Source of the DNA: Pomphorhynchus laevis
Lineage: Eukaryota > Acanthocephala > Palaeacanthocephala > Echinorhynchida > Pomphorhynchidae
Length of the DNA stretch: 64,000 nucleotides
Direction: 5' to 3'
Assembly: GCA_012934845.2 (NCBI GenBank)
Contig: WNNJ02003000.1
Coordinates: 39,179 to 103,178 of the forward strand
Shown here: in pieces, positions 36,765 to 47,379 of the stretch
Layout: each line of letters begins with the position of its first letter
Position numbering within the stretch: the stretch's first letter is position 1
Position numbers and translations under genes: made by a program
The notes under the pieces: generated by a model
Told to the model about the DNA's origin: nothing
Seen by the model: the letters and a program-made list of their open reading frames with translations, nothing else
The model's database searches: none

Positions 36765-38765
36765 CGAGAGCCAATAAGCTTCAGTTTTATAATTGCCAAA
36801 AACCGGATTTCGATTACTAGCAGAACAGATTTCGTTATCACTCCTAGAAGACTGATGATAGTTCACCATACTGATGAGTGCTGCCGGCTACCATCTGCTC
36901 GTCTAGAAGTAATAACGAAGTCTGCTCTGCTTGAAATCGAACTCGGGTTTTTGGCAAAATTCTTGATTATAAATAGTAGCTTATAAGCTCACGGGGCACA
37001 GTGTAAACCATTATACTCTTAAATTATTAAACTATATTCCTTAAATGATCAAATTAGAAAGCAAGCAATGACAGCAATGAAATCTTATGCCGATGCAAAT
37101 TAGGATGATCCGAAAAGCACCTGGTTTGTTTAAAGATGCAATGATCATGCTATCACATAAGCAAATTCTCGGAGATGCCTTCTTAATATATCACAAGGCA
37201 GCCGAAACGACTGATGGTAGATCACTCTAAAGATGAGTGCTGCCGACTACCATCAGCTCGTCTAGGAGTGGTAACAAAGTCTGCTCTGCTTGTAATCAAA
37301 CTCCGGATTTTGACAAAATCCTTGATTATAAAACTGTAGGTTGTAAGTTCCCGGAGCACAGTGTGATCAATTCTACTCTTAAATTATTAAACTTTATCAT
37401 CAAAGGATCCTGTGAGAACACAAGCGATGACAGCAATTAAATCTCCTGCCGAATAAATTAGGATGATCCGGATAGCACGTTGTTAGATTAAAGAGTGTAT
37501 GCCCATGCTACCACGTAAGCAAATTCTCGGAGATGCCTTTTAAATATATCACAAGGCAGCCGAAACGACTGATGGTAGTTCACCCTACTGATGAGTGCTG
37601 CCGACTACCATCAGCTCGTCTAGGAGTGATAACAAAGTCTGCTCTGCTTGAAATTGAACTCGGTTTTTGGAAAAATTCTTGTTTATAAAACTGTAGCTTG
37701 TAATCTCCCGGAGCACAGTGTGATCCATGTTACTCTTAAATTATAAAAATGTATCCTTAACTAATCCTGTGTGAAAACAAGCAACGACTGCAATAAAATT
37801 TCTTGCTGAATAAATTAGGATAATCCGGAAAGCACGTGGTTTGTTTAAAGAGGCTATGCCGATGCTCCCACGTCAGCGAATTCTCGGAGATATCTTTTAA
37901 GTATATCACAAGGCAGCCTAAAAATATTATGATAGTTCACCCTACTGATGAGTGCTGTCGACTACCATCAGCTCGTCTAGAAGTGATAACGAAGTCTGCT
38001 CTGCTTGAAATCGAAGTCCGGTATTTTGGCTAAATTCTTGATTATAAAACTGTAGCTTGTAAGCTCCCGGGGCACAGTGTAAACCATTCTACTCTTAAAT
38101 TATTAAACTATATCCGCAAATGATCAAATGAGAAAGCAAGCAACGACTGCAATAAAATTTCTTGCTGAATAAATTAGGATGATCCGGAAAGCACATGGTT
38201 AGTTTAAAAAGGCTCTGCCCATGATACCAAGTTAGCAAATTCTCGGAGATGCCTTTTAAATATATCACAAGGCAGCCCATGCGACAGATAGTATTCAATC
38301 CTAGTTATGAGTGCTGCCGGCTACCATCAGATCGTCTAGGAGTGATAACGAAGTCTGCTCTGCTTGTAATCGAACTCCGGTTTTTGGCAAAATTCTTGAT
38401 TATAAAACTATAACTTGTAGGCTCCCGGAGCACAGTGTGATCAATTCTACTCTTAAATTATTAAACTGTATCCTCAAAGGATCAAATGAGAAAGCAAGCG
38501 ATGAAAGCAATTAAATTTCTAGCCAAATAAATTAGGATGATCCGGATTCCACGTTGTCAGTTTAAAGAGACTATACCCATGCTACTACGTTAGCAAATTT
38601 TCGGATATGCCTTTTAAATATATCACAACGCAGCTGAAACGTCTTATAATAGTTAGTTACCCTATTGATGATTGCTGCCGACTACCATTAGCTCGTCTAG
38701 GAGTAATAACGAATTATGCTCTACATGTAATAAAAATCCGATTTTTGGCAATATCTACGATTATA
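36765..38765 (+). repeat. 358-bp satellite, ~5.5 monomers, intronic
   Basis: Equivalent points ('ctgatgagtgctgcc') fall at 36,871, 37,230, 37,588, 37,945, 38,304 and 38,665, a period of 357-361. Monomers differ by roughly 10-20% by eye. Most carry an imperfect hairpin around the CTGATGAG box; in the third monomer it is perfect (11-bp arms at 37,569-37,579 and 37,604-37,614). The first 90 bases (36,769-36,858) are an inverted partial monomer, so the array starts head to head. GGCAGC-CGAAAC precedes and CTGATGA-GTGCTGCC follows the hairpin zone in the better monomers, resembling hammerhead ribozyme core pieces. Confidence 0.9.
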
Positions 38766-39020
38766 ATGACGTTTGTGGTGGTATAGGGGTTTTATACACT
38801 TATTCAATTATAGATGCACATGCCATACATTTTGACTTGTTCATATTTTACACATTGCGTTGACTTGATCCGGGATTTTGTTCTGTTCTATCATTTTCGA
38901 GCGGACCACATACCCCTTAATTTTGTTGTGAAAAGATGAATTATTTTCACGTCAAATGAATTGTTTGGTTATTAAACGTGTGTACATTGGCAGAAATTTT
39001 AGATTTGTTTGAATTTAAAT

Positions 39021-39310
39021 CAGCTAACTGAGTCTACGTATTTAATATAATTATAAAATAAACAAAACATATTAATGCTAAATCAAAATTTAATAATTAA
39101 ATAATAAAATTAATAATTGCTTTTAGATTTTCTATAATTTAAATCAAGTTAAAAAAATGAAATTTAAAATAAACGTCATTTTTATGAATTGAGTAATAAA
39201 TAACAGACGTTGTATCAGAATAAGAATTAGAGGTCATCAGGAGGAACTGCTATGCTATCAGGTTTCGGCCCCTAACTCCTCTACCCAACATAGCAGCGGG
39301 GCCAAATACA
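39021..39310 (+). repeat. Copy 4 of the ~280-bp dispersed repeat
   Basis: The best preserved copy: 'cagctaactgagtctacgta', AT-rich middle, 'tttttatgaattgagtaata', 'cagacgttgtatcagaataa', 'gaggtcatcaggaggaactg', and an end block 'aacatagcagcgggg'. It lies against the 3' end of the fullest Penelope-like element. The 250 bases before it (38,766-39,020) hold nothing I recognise. Confidence 0.8.
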
Positions 39311-39370
39311 TGCTAATGATGTATTTCCTCTGATAAAACTATCTAGTATCTTATTCTAATACAAAGTATA

Positions 39371-41047
39371 TTATTTATTATCCATCCATAAAAATTTGCC
39401 ACTTAAGAGTTTAAATTTATTCTTTATATTATTGTGTTGATTTATATATTTTACTATTTTCTGCTTGATGTTATTTTTATAGTAACCTAGTTTAAAATAT
39501 GTATCTATTAAATTATTTAAATGATTTTGAAGAAAGCCAATATCATTACATATTGTTGCAATTCTTAAAATTTCATTATTTAATGTATTATATTTTATAT
39601 TATATGGTATGCATGAATGCTCATGCAAAAATATGTTTCTTGTAAATTTAAATATGTCATCTTTACGATATAAATTAATAGTAGTTTTAGTTAATGTTAA
39701 TTTAATGTTCATATCTAGATATACACCTTCTTTATCATTAATATTGGTTTTGTTAAGAATAAGGCTTTCTGGATAAATGTGCTCACTAATTGAATAAAAA
39801 TCATTAGAATTAAATACACATATATCATCAATGTATCGAAACATATATTTCATATATTTATATTGTTTAGATTTAGTTTTTACACAGTTATGAACAAATT
39901 CATATTCTATAAAGCTTAAAAACAAGTCAGCTATAATTGGGCTACTATTACCACCCATTGGAACACCTTTTACTTGTCTAAATATAGATGTCCCTACTTT
40001 TAAATAATTTTGATTTATCAAAATATTTAAGGATTCTATTAATTCAATTTTATCCATATATTTATATTTATTTGATGGTTTAATTTTTGTTAGATAGGCG
40101 TTATAATTATTATAACATATATATGTATATCTTTTTCCGAATATAAGATTAATTAATTTTACTAACGCTTCTTTAATATCTACTAAATCTAGATTTGTAT
40201 AAAGAGTACTAAAATCGTATGTATTTATATTTTGAAAATTTATTCCTTTTGTCTGTTCTAAAAATTCTTTTGTAGAATTAATACTGAAATAGTGTTTTAT
40301 ACCAGTATTAATTTCGATTACCTTGCAATATTTTTTAAAGTGTGCTTTAATTACTTTAAGTATTTTATTCATATAGACAGAAAGTGGTTTTAATGTACAT
40401 TTAAACGCACTACATATGAACCTAGGTTTTATTGGATTTTTATGTAATTTTGGATTCCAATATAATATAGGTATAGTTTTATTATCTAATTCAACCTTTA
40501 TACCCTTTTTATCCATTATAGAACAGTGACTTGTAATAATTGTTTCTAAACTTAACTCACTACGTTCATATGTTGGATTTACATTTAAATCATTAGAATT
40601 AACCTCTTTCATTAGTATATCATAATAAAGCTTTTTGCATATGAAGACAAAGTTATTACTAGCTTTATCAATAGTTGTTATTATATAGTTATCCTTTAAT
40701 TTAGTAAGTTCTTTATACATATCTTTATTAATTTTATCTTTCCTTTTATAATTGTTTGTTATTTTCATTTTATTTTTAATTTTATCAAATATATAATATT
40801 TCCAAATTTTTATCTTAGATATATTCGAGCTTTCACTATAAATCAGCTTACTAAAGTAATCATTTAAGTTATTATATAACGAACTGTAAATTTTATTTTT
40901 GTCGTTGTTGTTATTTAATCTATATTTATACCCTTTCGATAGCAGCTTTCTTAATTCACAATTTTCAATTAATTCTAGATTATGGGTACATATATGTTCA
41001 TTTATTTTATCAAAACTAAGACTTTTACAATTGCATTCTGTTTCCAT
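39371..41047 (-). CDS. Penelope-like reverse transcriptase, 558 codons open
   Basis: RT motifs in order: 'DNYIITTIDKASNNFVFIC' (the N-terminal conserved region of Penelope RTs), 'YWNPKLHKNPIKPRFICS', 'YDFSTLYTNLD' (first catalytic Asp), 'RQVKGVPMGGNSSP', and 'YIDDICVF' with the catalytic Asp pair. A C-terminal thumb region follows and the frame stops just after 'GKFLWMDNK', with no C-terminal nuclease. The ATG at 41,047 is simply the first in the open frame: similarity to an element polyprotein continues upstream ('KIRYKLLPPLGRKICNYNK'), so the true protein is longer. All catalytic residues are present. AT-rich coding gives many Asn, Lys, Ile and Tyr residues. Confidence 0.85.
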   Translation of the reverse strand: METECNCKSLSFDKINEHICTHNLELIENCELRKLLSKGYKYRLNNNNDKNKIYSSLYNNLNDYFSKLIYSESSNISKIKIWKYYIFDKIKNKMKITNNYKRKDKINKDMYKELTKLKDNYIITTIDKASNNFVFICKKLYYDILMKEVNSNDLNVNPTYERSELSLETIITSHCSIMDKKGIKVELDNKTIPILYWNPKLHKNPIKPRFICSAFKCTLKPLSVYMNKILKVIKAHFKKYCKVIEINTGIKHYFSINSTKEFLEQTKGINFQNINTYDFSTLYTNLDLVDIKEALVKLINLIFGKRYTYICYNNYNAYLTKIKPSNKYKYMDKIELIESLNILINQNYLKVGTSIFRQVKGVPMGGNSSPIIADLFLSFIEYEFVHNCVKTKSKQYKYMKYMFRYIDDICVFNSNDFYSISEHIYPESLILNKTNINDKEGVYLDMNIKLTLTKTTINLYRKDDIFKFTRNIFLHEHSCIPYNIKYNTLNNEILRIATICNDIGFLQNHLNNLIDTYFKLGYYKNNIKQKIVKYINQHNNIKNKFKLLSGKFLWMDNK

Positions 41048-41469
41048 TATGTTTCTAATATTATCGTTACATATTGATTTTAATTCTTTATTATAATTAC
41101 AAATTTTTCGTCCTAATGGTGGTAGGAGTTTATACCTTATTTTAGGAATATATTTACTTAAATCTTACCCTATTATTTCTTTACTTTTAGAATTATTTAA
41201 AAGTCCGGCTATATTTATGTTATCTATACATTTATTAATGAAGTTTATGGTTAATGTATATTTTCTATTGTTATTATTAACATTTATTGTACGATTATAG
41301 TATTTTGTATTACAATAACTGACCATTATACAACTTAGCCTATCATAGTCGTTAATTAATTTTTGATTTATTGAACATATGATATCTTTAGAAAAATTTC
41401 TTATATTTACATAAAGATCTTTTAGCTTATTATCACTTAAAAGTTGTTTTAATATTTCTAATTGTTCAT

Positions 41470-41935
41470 TTATATACTTATCTTTTTTATATTTTTAACT
41501 CTTTTTTTCCTATACCTTTTATCACCATGACTTCTTGGTTTGCGTTTAACCGGATTATTATAATATAGTTGTTTATTATGTATTATACTACTTCTGCCAA
41601 TTCCTTGTACCACGTCATTCAATCCTAATGGGTACATGGAATTAAGCGTTTTAATCAAAAAATCTTCTTTTTCTAATAGTTTTTGATTTAATATTGATAT
41701 GTTTTCTTCGATAATATGTTCTAAAATAAATAATTTACAGTTTTTAATATCATGTCCTATAAATCTCATATGTTTATGAAATATAGTTTGACTATTATGC
41801 TGTATATTATATATGTGTTGCTTAAACCTAGTTTTTAATATTTGATATGTTTTTCTTATATATTACAATCCACATGTACATTGTATAAGATACACTACAC
41901 CTGCGGTATTGCAGTTACAATTATTATTAATATTC
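41470..41935 (-). pseudogene. Penelope-like N-terminal GIY-YIG endonuclease region
   Basis: Upstream of the RT the minus strand reads a Cys-rich lead-in 'NCNCNTAGVVYLIQCTCG', where VVY stands for the 'GIY' strand, then a YIR in place of 'YIG', then 'LKTRFKQHIYNI' with the conserved Arg. The open frame 41,769-41,470 continues with 'FIGHDIKNCKLFILEHI' (candidate catalytic Glu) and a basic end. This pattern matches Penelope GIY-YIG domains, which nick target DNA. The paired C-x-C motifs may bind zinc. The region is interrupted. Between it and the RT frame (41,048-41,469) coding similarity continues. Confidence 0.7.
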
Positions 41936-42560
41936 CCGAACATTTGGAATTACGCCTGTCGTTAAATTCCAAAACATTTTGAAGTTTGTAGTCAAAGAAA
42001 GCAAGCGTGTATAATAAAATTTTCTCTTGACGGTTTTCATTAAAAGTTTTGAACAAATAGAATTGTGCCACACAAGAGTGTCTTTCTGTATCTGTAAAAA
42101 CTGTTTTTGTATGTGCCAACAGCTCTTAGATGCTCGAACTTGCATTCATTTAAAAACACTAACCCTATTGCAGCTTAACGGCATGTGAATTAGTATTATT
42201 AATTTGGTAGATGTTTGCCTATTAACGTTGTAGTGTTGTAATAACGTTTTGACGTTGATCCTCCCTCATCGCCTGTGGTGGCAGAAAGTTATTATTTTTA
42301 ATAAATTATCTCAGATTATTATTAATATTTAATGAAAAACATTTGTTTGTCGTATTACTTACAATACAATTATTATTTATAACATCACAAACTATACAAT
42401 TTTTTCTGTTACATTTAAAAGATCTAAAATTGAAATCATTAGTACTTACGTATTTTTCCAATCTGGTTGAGTACATGTAACTTTTAAGTCATAATTTTTA
42501 ACGTTGCTTTTTCGTGAAAAATTTGTTCGTGAAAAGGCCAAGCCGAAACGTAAATATTAA

Positions 42561-43480
42561 ATTATTCTTCTCTCAATTCCCTGTTTATATTTTTAAATCT
42601 ATATATACGGTATATTATATAACATATATTGGATAAATGCCATATATCCAATAATATATAACATATTATATAATAATATGTCGTATATAATATATTGATT
42701 TAAATTTTGAAAGTCATTTTTCTGAATAACTTCCCGATTAGTCGAAATGCGTCGAGAGATGCGATAGCTTTGATCCGGATTTAAGATAAAAATAACTTAA
42801 ATATATCACAATGTCTTAATTTGTTTCTAATCTGACACTATGGGGCATTCAGAATGGTCAGCGCTGAAGATCTGGATTAAAATATACTGTTAGAAGTGAT
42901 TTTAATGGATCAATTGAGCAATAAACAGCATTAATCCGACGCCTATAAATCTGACGGCCGAATAATTTGTAATTTATAATAAACTTATAATAATAAGTAC
43001 TTTTACAACTTATAATAAATCAATCTGCATAAATTTTAATAATAATTATTATAATCATACAAATTAATGATTATTTTTATTTTTTGACTAAAACATTAGA
43101 TTATTTATACAAAAAGAAATTGGTAGGACAAACGTTTATCAATACCCACTGTATGTTGAGTTTTTATAGCCATACAACTACCAAATGCCCAAATTATTTA
43201 TTATATCAATTTTAATAAAGAGTAGTAATTCATTAGCTTCTAAATTTTGTGTTATATAAAAACAAAAAAAAATATGTGAATATTTACAAAGATCGTGTAA
43301 AGATAGTATTAATGTATAAAGGTAAAGACGATTAGACAGATTATCGTTATGCTGACCGCTTAATTACTGGTAATTTCGATAAGTATCTATGTGAATACAT
43401 ATATGCATATAAGTTTAAAAAACAAATATAAACTTTCTCAAAGTTTAAAAAACAAATTTAAAAATACAAAATAATTTTTT
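42561..43480. other. AT-rich intron sequence without recognised features
   Basis: Only AT-rich runs ('aataatatgtcgtatataat' style near 42,600-42,700) and short chance frames are present. No exon of the EGF gene with both splice signals was found here. Confidence 0.5.
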
Positions 43481-43484
43481 TGAA

Positions 43485-44305
43485 GTCAAACGCATGAAAC
43501 CGTGAGTCGAAACGTTGAAATAACTAATTTCGTTATTAATGGAGAGAGTAAAATACAAAATTTTATTTAAATATCGAATTTTCGATAGACAACTGCTATC
43601 ATCGGGATAGAAATGTTCAAAATATTTTTACTGTTTAATTGTTTATAAAGCTGTCAATCGCATATTTTACTTGGTCCATAAGATCAAAAGTGTCAATTGT
43701 ACATTTTTCATTGCTTACAATTGGCTAAGGTTTCTTAAGCTCCTCGTCTCTCGTTTACCAAGCATAGTTCGTACAAATTGGACTCTTCGGGGGGGGGTAA
43801 AGACCCCGGGTGGTTCAGTCGGAAGGCGGCGTGTTGGATGGGTTGGGGAGGGGCTCAGATCCTCCTGGACCTGAGGTCATGATAGAAGTTTGGAAGACTG
43901 AGTATTTCTGCTACTGATAATAGTCGAAAATTGATATGTTGGCTGACTCTTGACTGACCTTTTGACTGTTTTTGGTGTATTTAAAAGTTCTTTATTATTA
44001 TTGCTTACAATTGACACTTTTGATCTGCTGCGCCAAGTAAAATATGCAATTGGCAGCATTCTAAACACTTTAACATTAAAAATATTTTGCCTTAGGCCGA
44101 AGACTGAAAGAACGAAGAGACAGAATTGGCATTAAGATATAGACTGACTTAATTTGTAACTTATTATTCATCTTGTATTTTATTAAGAAAACCTATTGTT
44201 AAAAATATGTTGTACAATTTTATCCCGATGATGATAGCAATTGGCTATCGAAAATTCGATATTTCACTAAAATTTTGTATTTCACTCTCTCCACTAATAA
44301 ATATC
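43485..44305. repeat. Fold-back (long inverted repeat) element
   Basis: The left arm (about 43,536-43,708) and the right arm (about 44,014-44,300) are imperfect reverse complements; for example 'gagagagtaaaatacaaaat' on the left faces 'attttgtatttcactctctc' on the right, and 'gatcaaaagtgtcaattgta' faces 'acaattgacacttttgatc'. Without the LINE piece inserted between them (43,724-43,999) the arms would be separated by only about ten bases, forming one long hairpin. The left edge has 'gtcgaaacgttgaaataact', recalling the 'ccgaaacgt' motif at the Penelope-like 5' side. No protein is encoded. Confidence 0.8.
43724..43999 (+). mobile_element. 5'-truncated family A LINE insertion with target-site duplication
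   Basis: The 276-base insert is flanked by exact 14-base duplications 'attgcttacaattg' (43,710-43,723 and 44,000-44,013). It encodes the family A protein tail ('RRRVGWVGEGLRSSWT' before the stop near 43,878), then a 3' UTR ending 'ttctttattatta'. Severe 5' truncation plus a target duplication is the hallmark of LINE insertion by target-primed reverse transcription. It is the best-delimited insertion in the window. Confidence 0.9.
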
Positions 44306-44774
44306 AGAAATCAATGAGTGAACAGTCAATTTATAATATAAAAAATTTCGTCTTAATTCGCCTTTCTCTACTGCTCATAATTTCTTTAAATATATATGTG
44401 TGCCAACGATTGATAATTTCTATAAAAATATATATGTGGAAGATTGAAGCACATCAATCGGAGCAGTAAGCACATACACGAAACGACGATCTCTCATGAA
44501 CAAACATGAGTTTTGTGCAATAAATTACATAATACCTGTGCAATGATGCTTGCTGTATTAAAGCTGCTTTGCTACAGAAAGGATTTATCCAATGTGGATT
44601 GGTAAACATATTCTCAACTAAAATTGGGATTTAAAGCTGCCATGTATATTTGAAATTTTTTAATGTTCAGATGAAATATTGTGATTTAGAAAGGGGTTAG
44701 ATGTTCTTTGATATAACATTGATTTACTCTTGTCGAAATACTTATCTCAGTGTTATATGACTTGAATGACATTC
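44306..44774. other. Intron sequence, nothing recognised
   Basis: The stretch between the fold-back element and the 208-bp satellite is AT-rich and shows no repeat, exon or element I can name. Confidence 0.5.
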
Positions 44775-45990
44775 CCACAACTCATTTAATCTACAGCATT
44801 TGACAGTTATCTATTTGTTTAAAGAGGCTCTCAAGTTTTTCTAAAAAAATTATAGCTATAAGTTGGATTTGAGTAGTTTGAATCGTCATGGACTCTGAGG
44901 TGCTCGCTCCCATCATAAGGCAATTTAGGAGACTAACAAAATACCAGAACAAACTTAATGTTAAATGACTTGAATGATGTACCAACAACTCATTTAATCT
45001 ACCGCGTTGGCAGTTATCTATTTGTTTAAAGAGGCTCTCAAGTTTTTCTAGAAAAATTATAGCTATAAGTTGGATTTGAGTAGGTTGAATCGTCATGGAC
45101 TCTAAAGTGCTCGCACCCATCAGAAGGGAATTTAGGAGATTAACAAAATACCAGAACAAACTTAATGTTAAATGACTTGAATGATGTACCAACAACTCAT
45201 TTAATCTACCGCGTTTGGCAGTTATCTATTTGTTTAAAGAGGCTCTCAAGTTTTTCTAGAAAAATTATAGCTATAAGTTGGATTTGAGTAGGTTGAATCG
45301 TCATGGACTCTAAAGTGCTCGCACCCATCAGAAGGGAATTTAGGAGATTAACAAAATACCAGAACAAACTTAATGTTATATAACTTGAATGGCACTCCAA
45401 CAACTCATTTAATCTACCGCGTTTGGCAGTTATCTATCTGTTTAAAGAGGCTCTCAAGTTTGTCTAGAAAATTAATAGACATAAGTTGGATTTGAGAAGT
45501 TTGAATCGTCATGGACTCTAAAGTGCTCGCTCCCATAAGAAGGCAATTTAGGAGATTAACAAAATATCAGAACACTCTTAGTGTTATATGACTTGAATGA
45601 TGTACCAACAAATCATTTAGTCTACCGCTTTATCAGTTATCTATCTGTTTAAAGAGGCTTTAAAGTCTGTCTAGAAAATTTATAGCCATAAGTTGGATTT
45701 GAGAAGTTTGAATCGTCATATACTCTGAGGTGCTCGCTCCCATCATAAGGCAATTTAGGAGATTAACAAAATACCAGAACAAACTTAATGTTATATAACT
45801 TGAATGGCACTCCAACAACTCATTTAATCTACCGCGTTTAACAGTTATCTATTCGTTTAAAGAGGCTCTCAAGTCTGTCTAATAAATTGATAGCCCTAAG
45901 TTGGATTTGAGTAGTTTGAATCGTCATGAACTCTGAAGTGCTCGCTCCCATCAGAAGGCAATTTAGGAGACTAACAAAATACAAGAATTT
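44775..45990. repeat. 208-bp satellite, six monomers, intronic
   Basis: The landmark 'cagttatctat' occurs at 44,804, 45,011, 45,219, 45,427, 45,634 and 45,842, giving a period of 207-208. Monomers are about 90% alike; the second and third are nearly identical. Minus-strand frames such as 44,791-45,195 read through two monomers ('LVHHSSHLTLSLFWYFV' twice) but carry no known motif, so I treat them as chance frames. 45,991-46,345 shows nothing further. Confidence 0.95.
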
Positions 45991-46345
45991 TCAACAAGAT
46001 ATTTGTATTGATGTGTATTATCGGTAATTCAGTATGATTTAAAAGTTAAGCATCAAACTTAAAACATCGTACTTGTTAGGCGTTATAATTCTTTAAAACA
46101 ATAATTTATGTGTAATTCCTAAATATTTGCTAGATTTGCAAATTTAATTTGAAAATAAATTTTTATATAGGGACAATGTTTCAATTGCGTCAAATAGAAC
46201 TCATATGTTCTAACTCCTTTTCATTACAAATGTGTAATATTTTAATAATATTTGATTAGCCTCACTTATTTGGTGAGAGATAATAAGAGGATATAAAGTC
46301 GTGATAAACAATCTTACTAAAAAAGAAATTAAAATAATTACTTAC

Positions 46346-46636
46346 GGACTGTTAGCTTACTTATACCGTCCATATCCATCACGTTAACTATTTCGATAGA
46401 AGCTAAACAGGGTCCTCGCTCATTATCTTTGTAATACATATATCCGGATAGATCTTTAAATAGTCCATTAAGTGAGTTATTCAATTTAGTAATTGATTCT
46501 TGTGTTTGTGCGACATACGGATTGGCAGCGTACCAATAAGTCCGACATATATCTATATTATTAGTTCTGCTAATGTTGCTAGCACGTGCAAAGAATATAC
46601 AATTATCACCCTCGATGAATACGCACTGATTTAGAG
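46346..46636 (-). CDS. EGF gene internal exon (291 nt), non-EGF extracellular domain
   Basis: The acceptor 'ttattatttag' and the donor 'gtcc|gtaagt' bound 291 bases (2 + 96 codons + 1) in one open frame, although the frame has no ATG near its start. It reads 'LNQCVFIEGDNCIFFARAS' and later 'DLSGYMYYKDNERGPCLAS', ending 'GISKLTV'. The four cysteines and mixed character suggest a folded extracellular domain. I do not recognise the family. It joins in phase to 49,240 upstream and 36,570 downstream. Confidence 0.75.
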
Positions 46637-47379
46637 CTAAATAATAAAACCTTAAAACAAATTACCTCGCACACAAAGAATTAAGTACGGATTTGGAATC
46701 AACATTTATGTTCAAATAAATTAAGATTTATATTAAGATATCAAACTCGAGTGTGGTAAGAAAAACACCTATTTGTCAATTAATACGCTCCGTTAATAAA
46801 TTCAATAATAGGATAATAGACAAAACTCTTAACAAGGTACCAGCAGAAAACCGTTATTTTTCAGGCTGTAACCGAAATTTCAATTTAAAGTAAAAACTAA
46901 TTTCCTTTCTAAATACTGTTACTTAAAGTCAATGATCGAGTTATTAGGTGGTGAAACAAATCATGTACAAAATAAGAAGCGTTTATATTTTGGTCGAGAG
47001 TTTCTACGTTTCATTAGAGCTCAACATATTTTAAAACACCACCTTGCATTTTAAGAATTGAATAGGCATTGACAATAATAAAATAACTCGTTAAAATTTA
47101 TCAATTTCAAATGAATATTATTTGTATGATACATTTAAGTAACCATAAAGATTATGTAATAGTTCTTTGAAAAACTGTATAAAATATGCAAAAATGCTGT
47201 TTCCTACGTTTGAATAAAATTTAAAAAAATGTGTCCTAAATTTGGTATGATTAAACAATTTGTAAATTTATAAAGAGCGTAACACAAATTGTCTTATATA
47301 TAATAGAGAAAATAAGACATCCGTTCTTCTGCAAGCTTGTATTAACCGTCTTCTAGTCTGTGAAGAAATCAAGCAATAT
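46637..47379. other. Intron sequence, nothing recognised
   Basis: AT-rich, with no repeat or coding signal that I can support. Confidence 0.5.

Larger units (their letters stand above)
39320..42560 (-). mobile_element. Penelope-like element with N-terminal GIY-YIG nuclease (Naiad-type order)
   Basis: On the minus strand a GIY-YIG-like endonuclease region (about 41,935-41,470) comes first, then a linker, then a long reverse transcriptase frame (41,047-39,371). Most Penelope-like elements carry the nuclease after the RT; the reversed order is known from the Naiad/Chlamys group. The 5' side runs to about 42,560, where 'ggccaagccgaaacgt' occurs. The 3' side ends with 'ttattctaatacaaagtata', shared with the other copies, and then the ~280-bp repeat. 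The copy is nearly whole, with a few breaks upstream of the RT. It lies in an intron of the EGF gene, same strand. Confidence 0.85.

Noticed and set aside
36900-36980. B-box-like 'gttcgatttc' on the minus strand of the 358-bp satellite, hinting at a tRNA origin
   Set aside because: The T-arm would not pair and no proper A box or acceptor stem could be placed.
44791-45403. Minus-strand frames of 134 and 65 codons in the 208-bp satellite
   Set aside because: They arise because a stop-free frame is repeated with the monomer; no known motif, and other monomers are closed.
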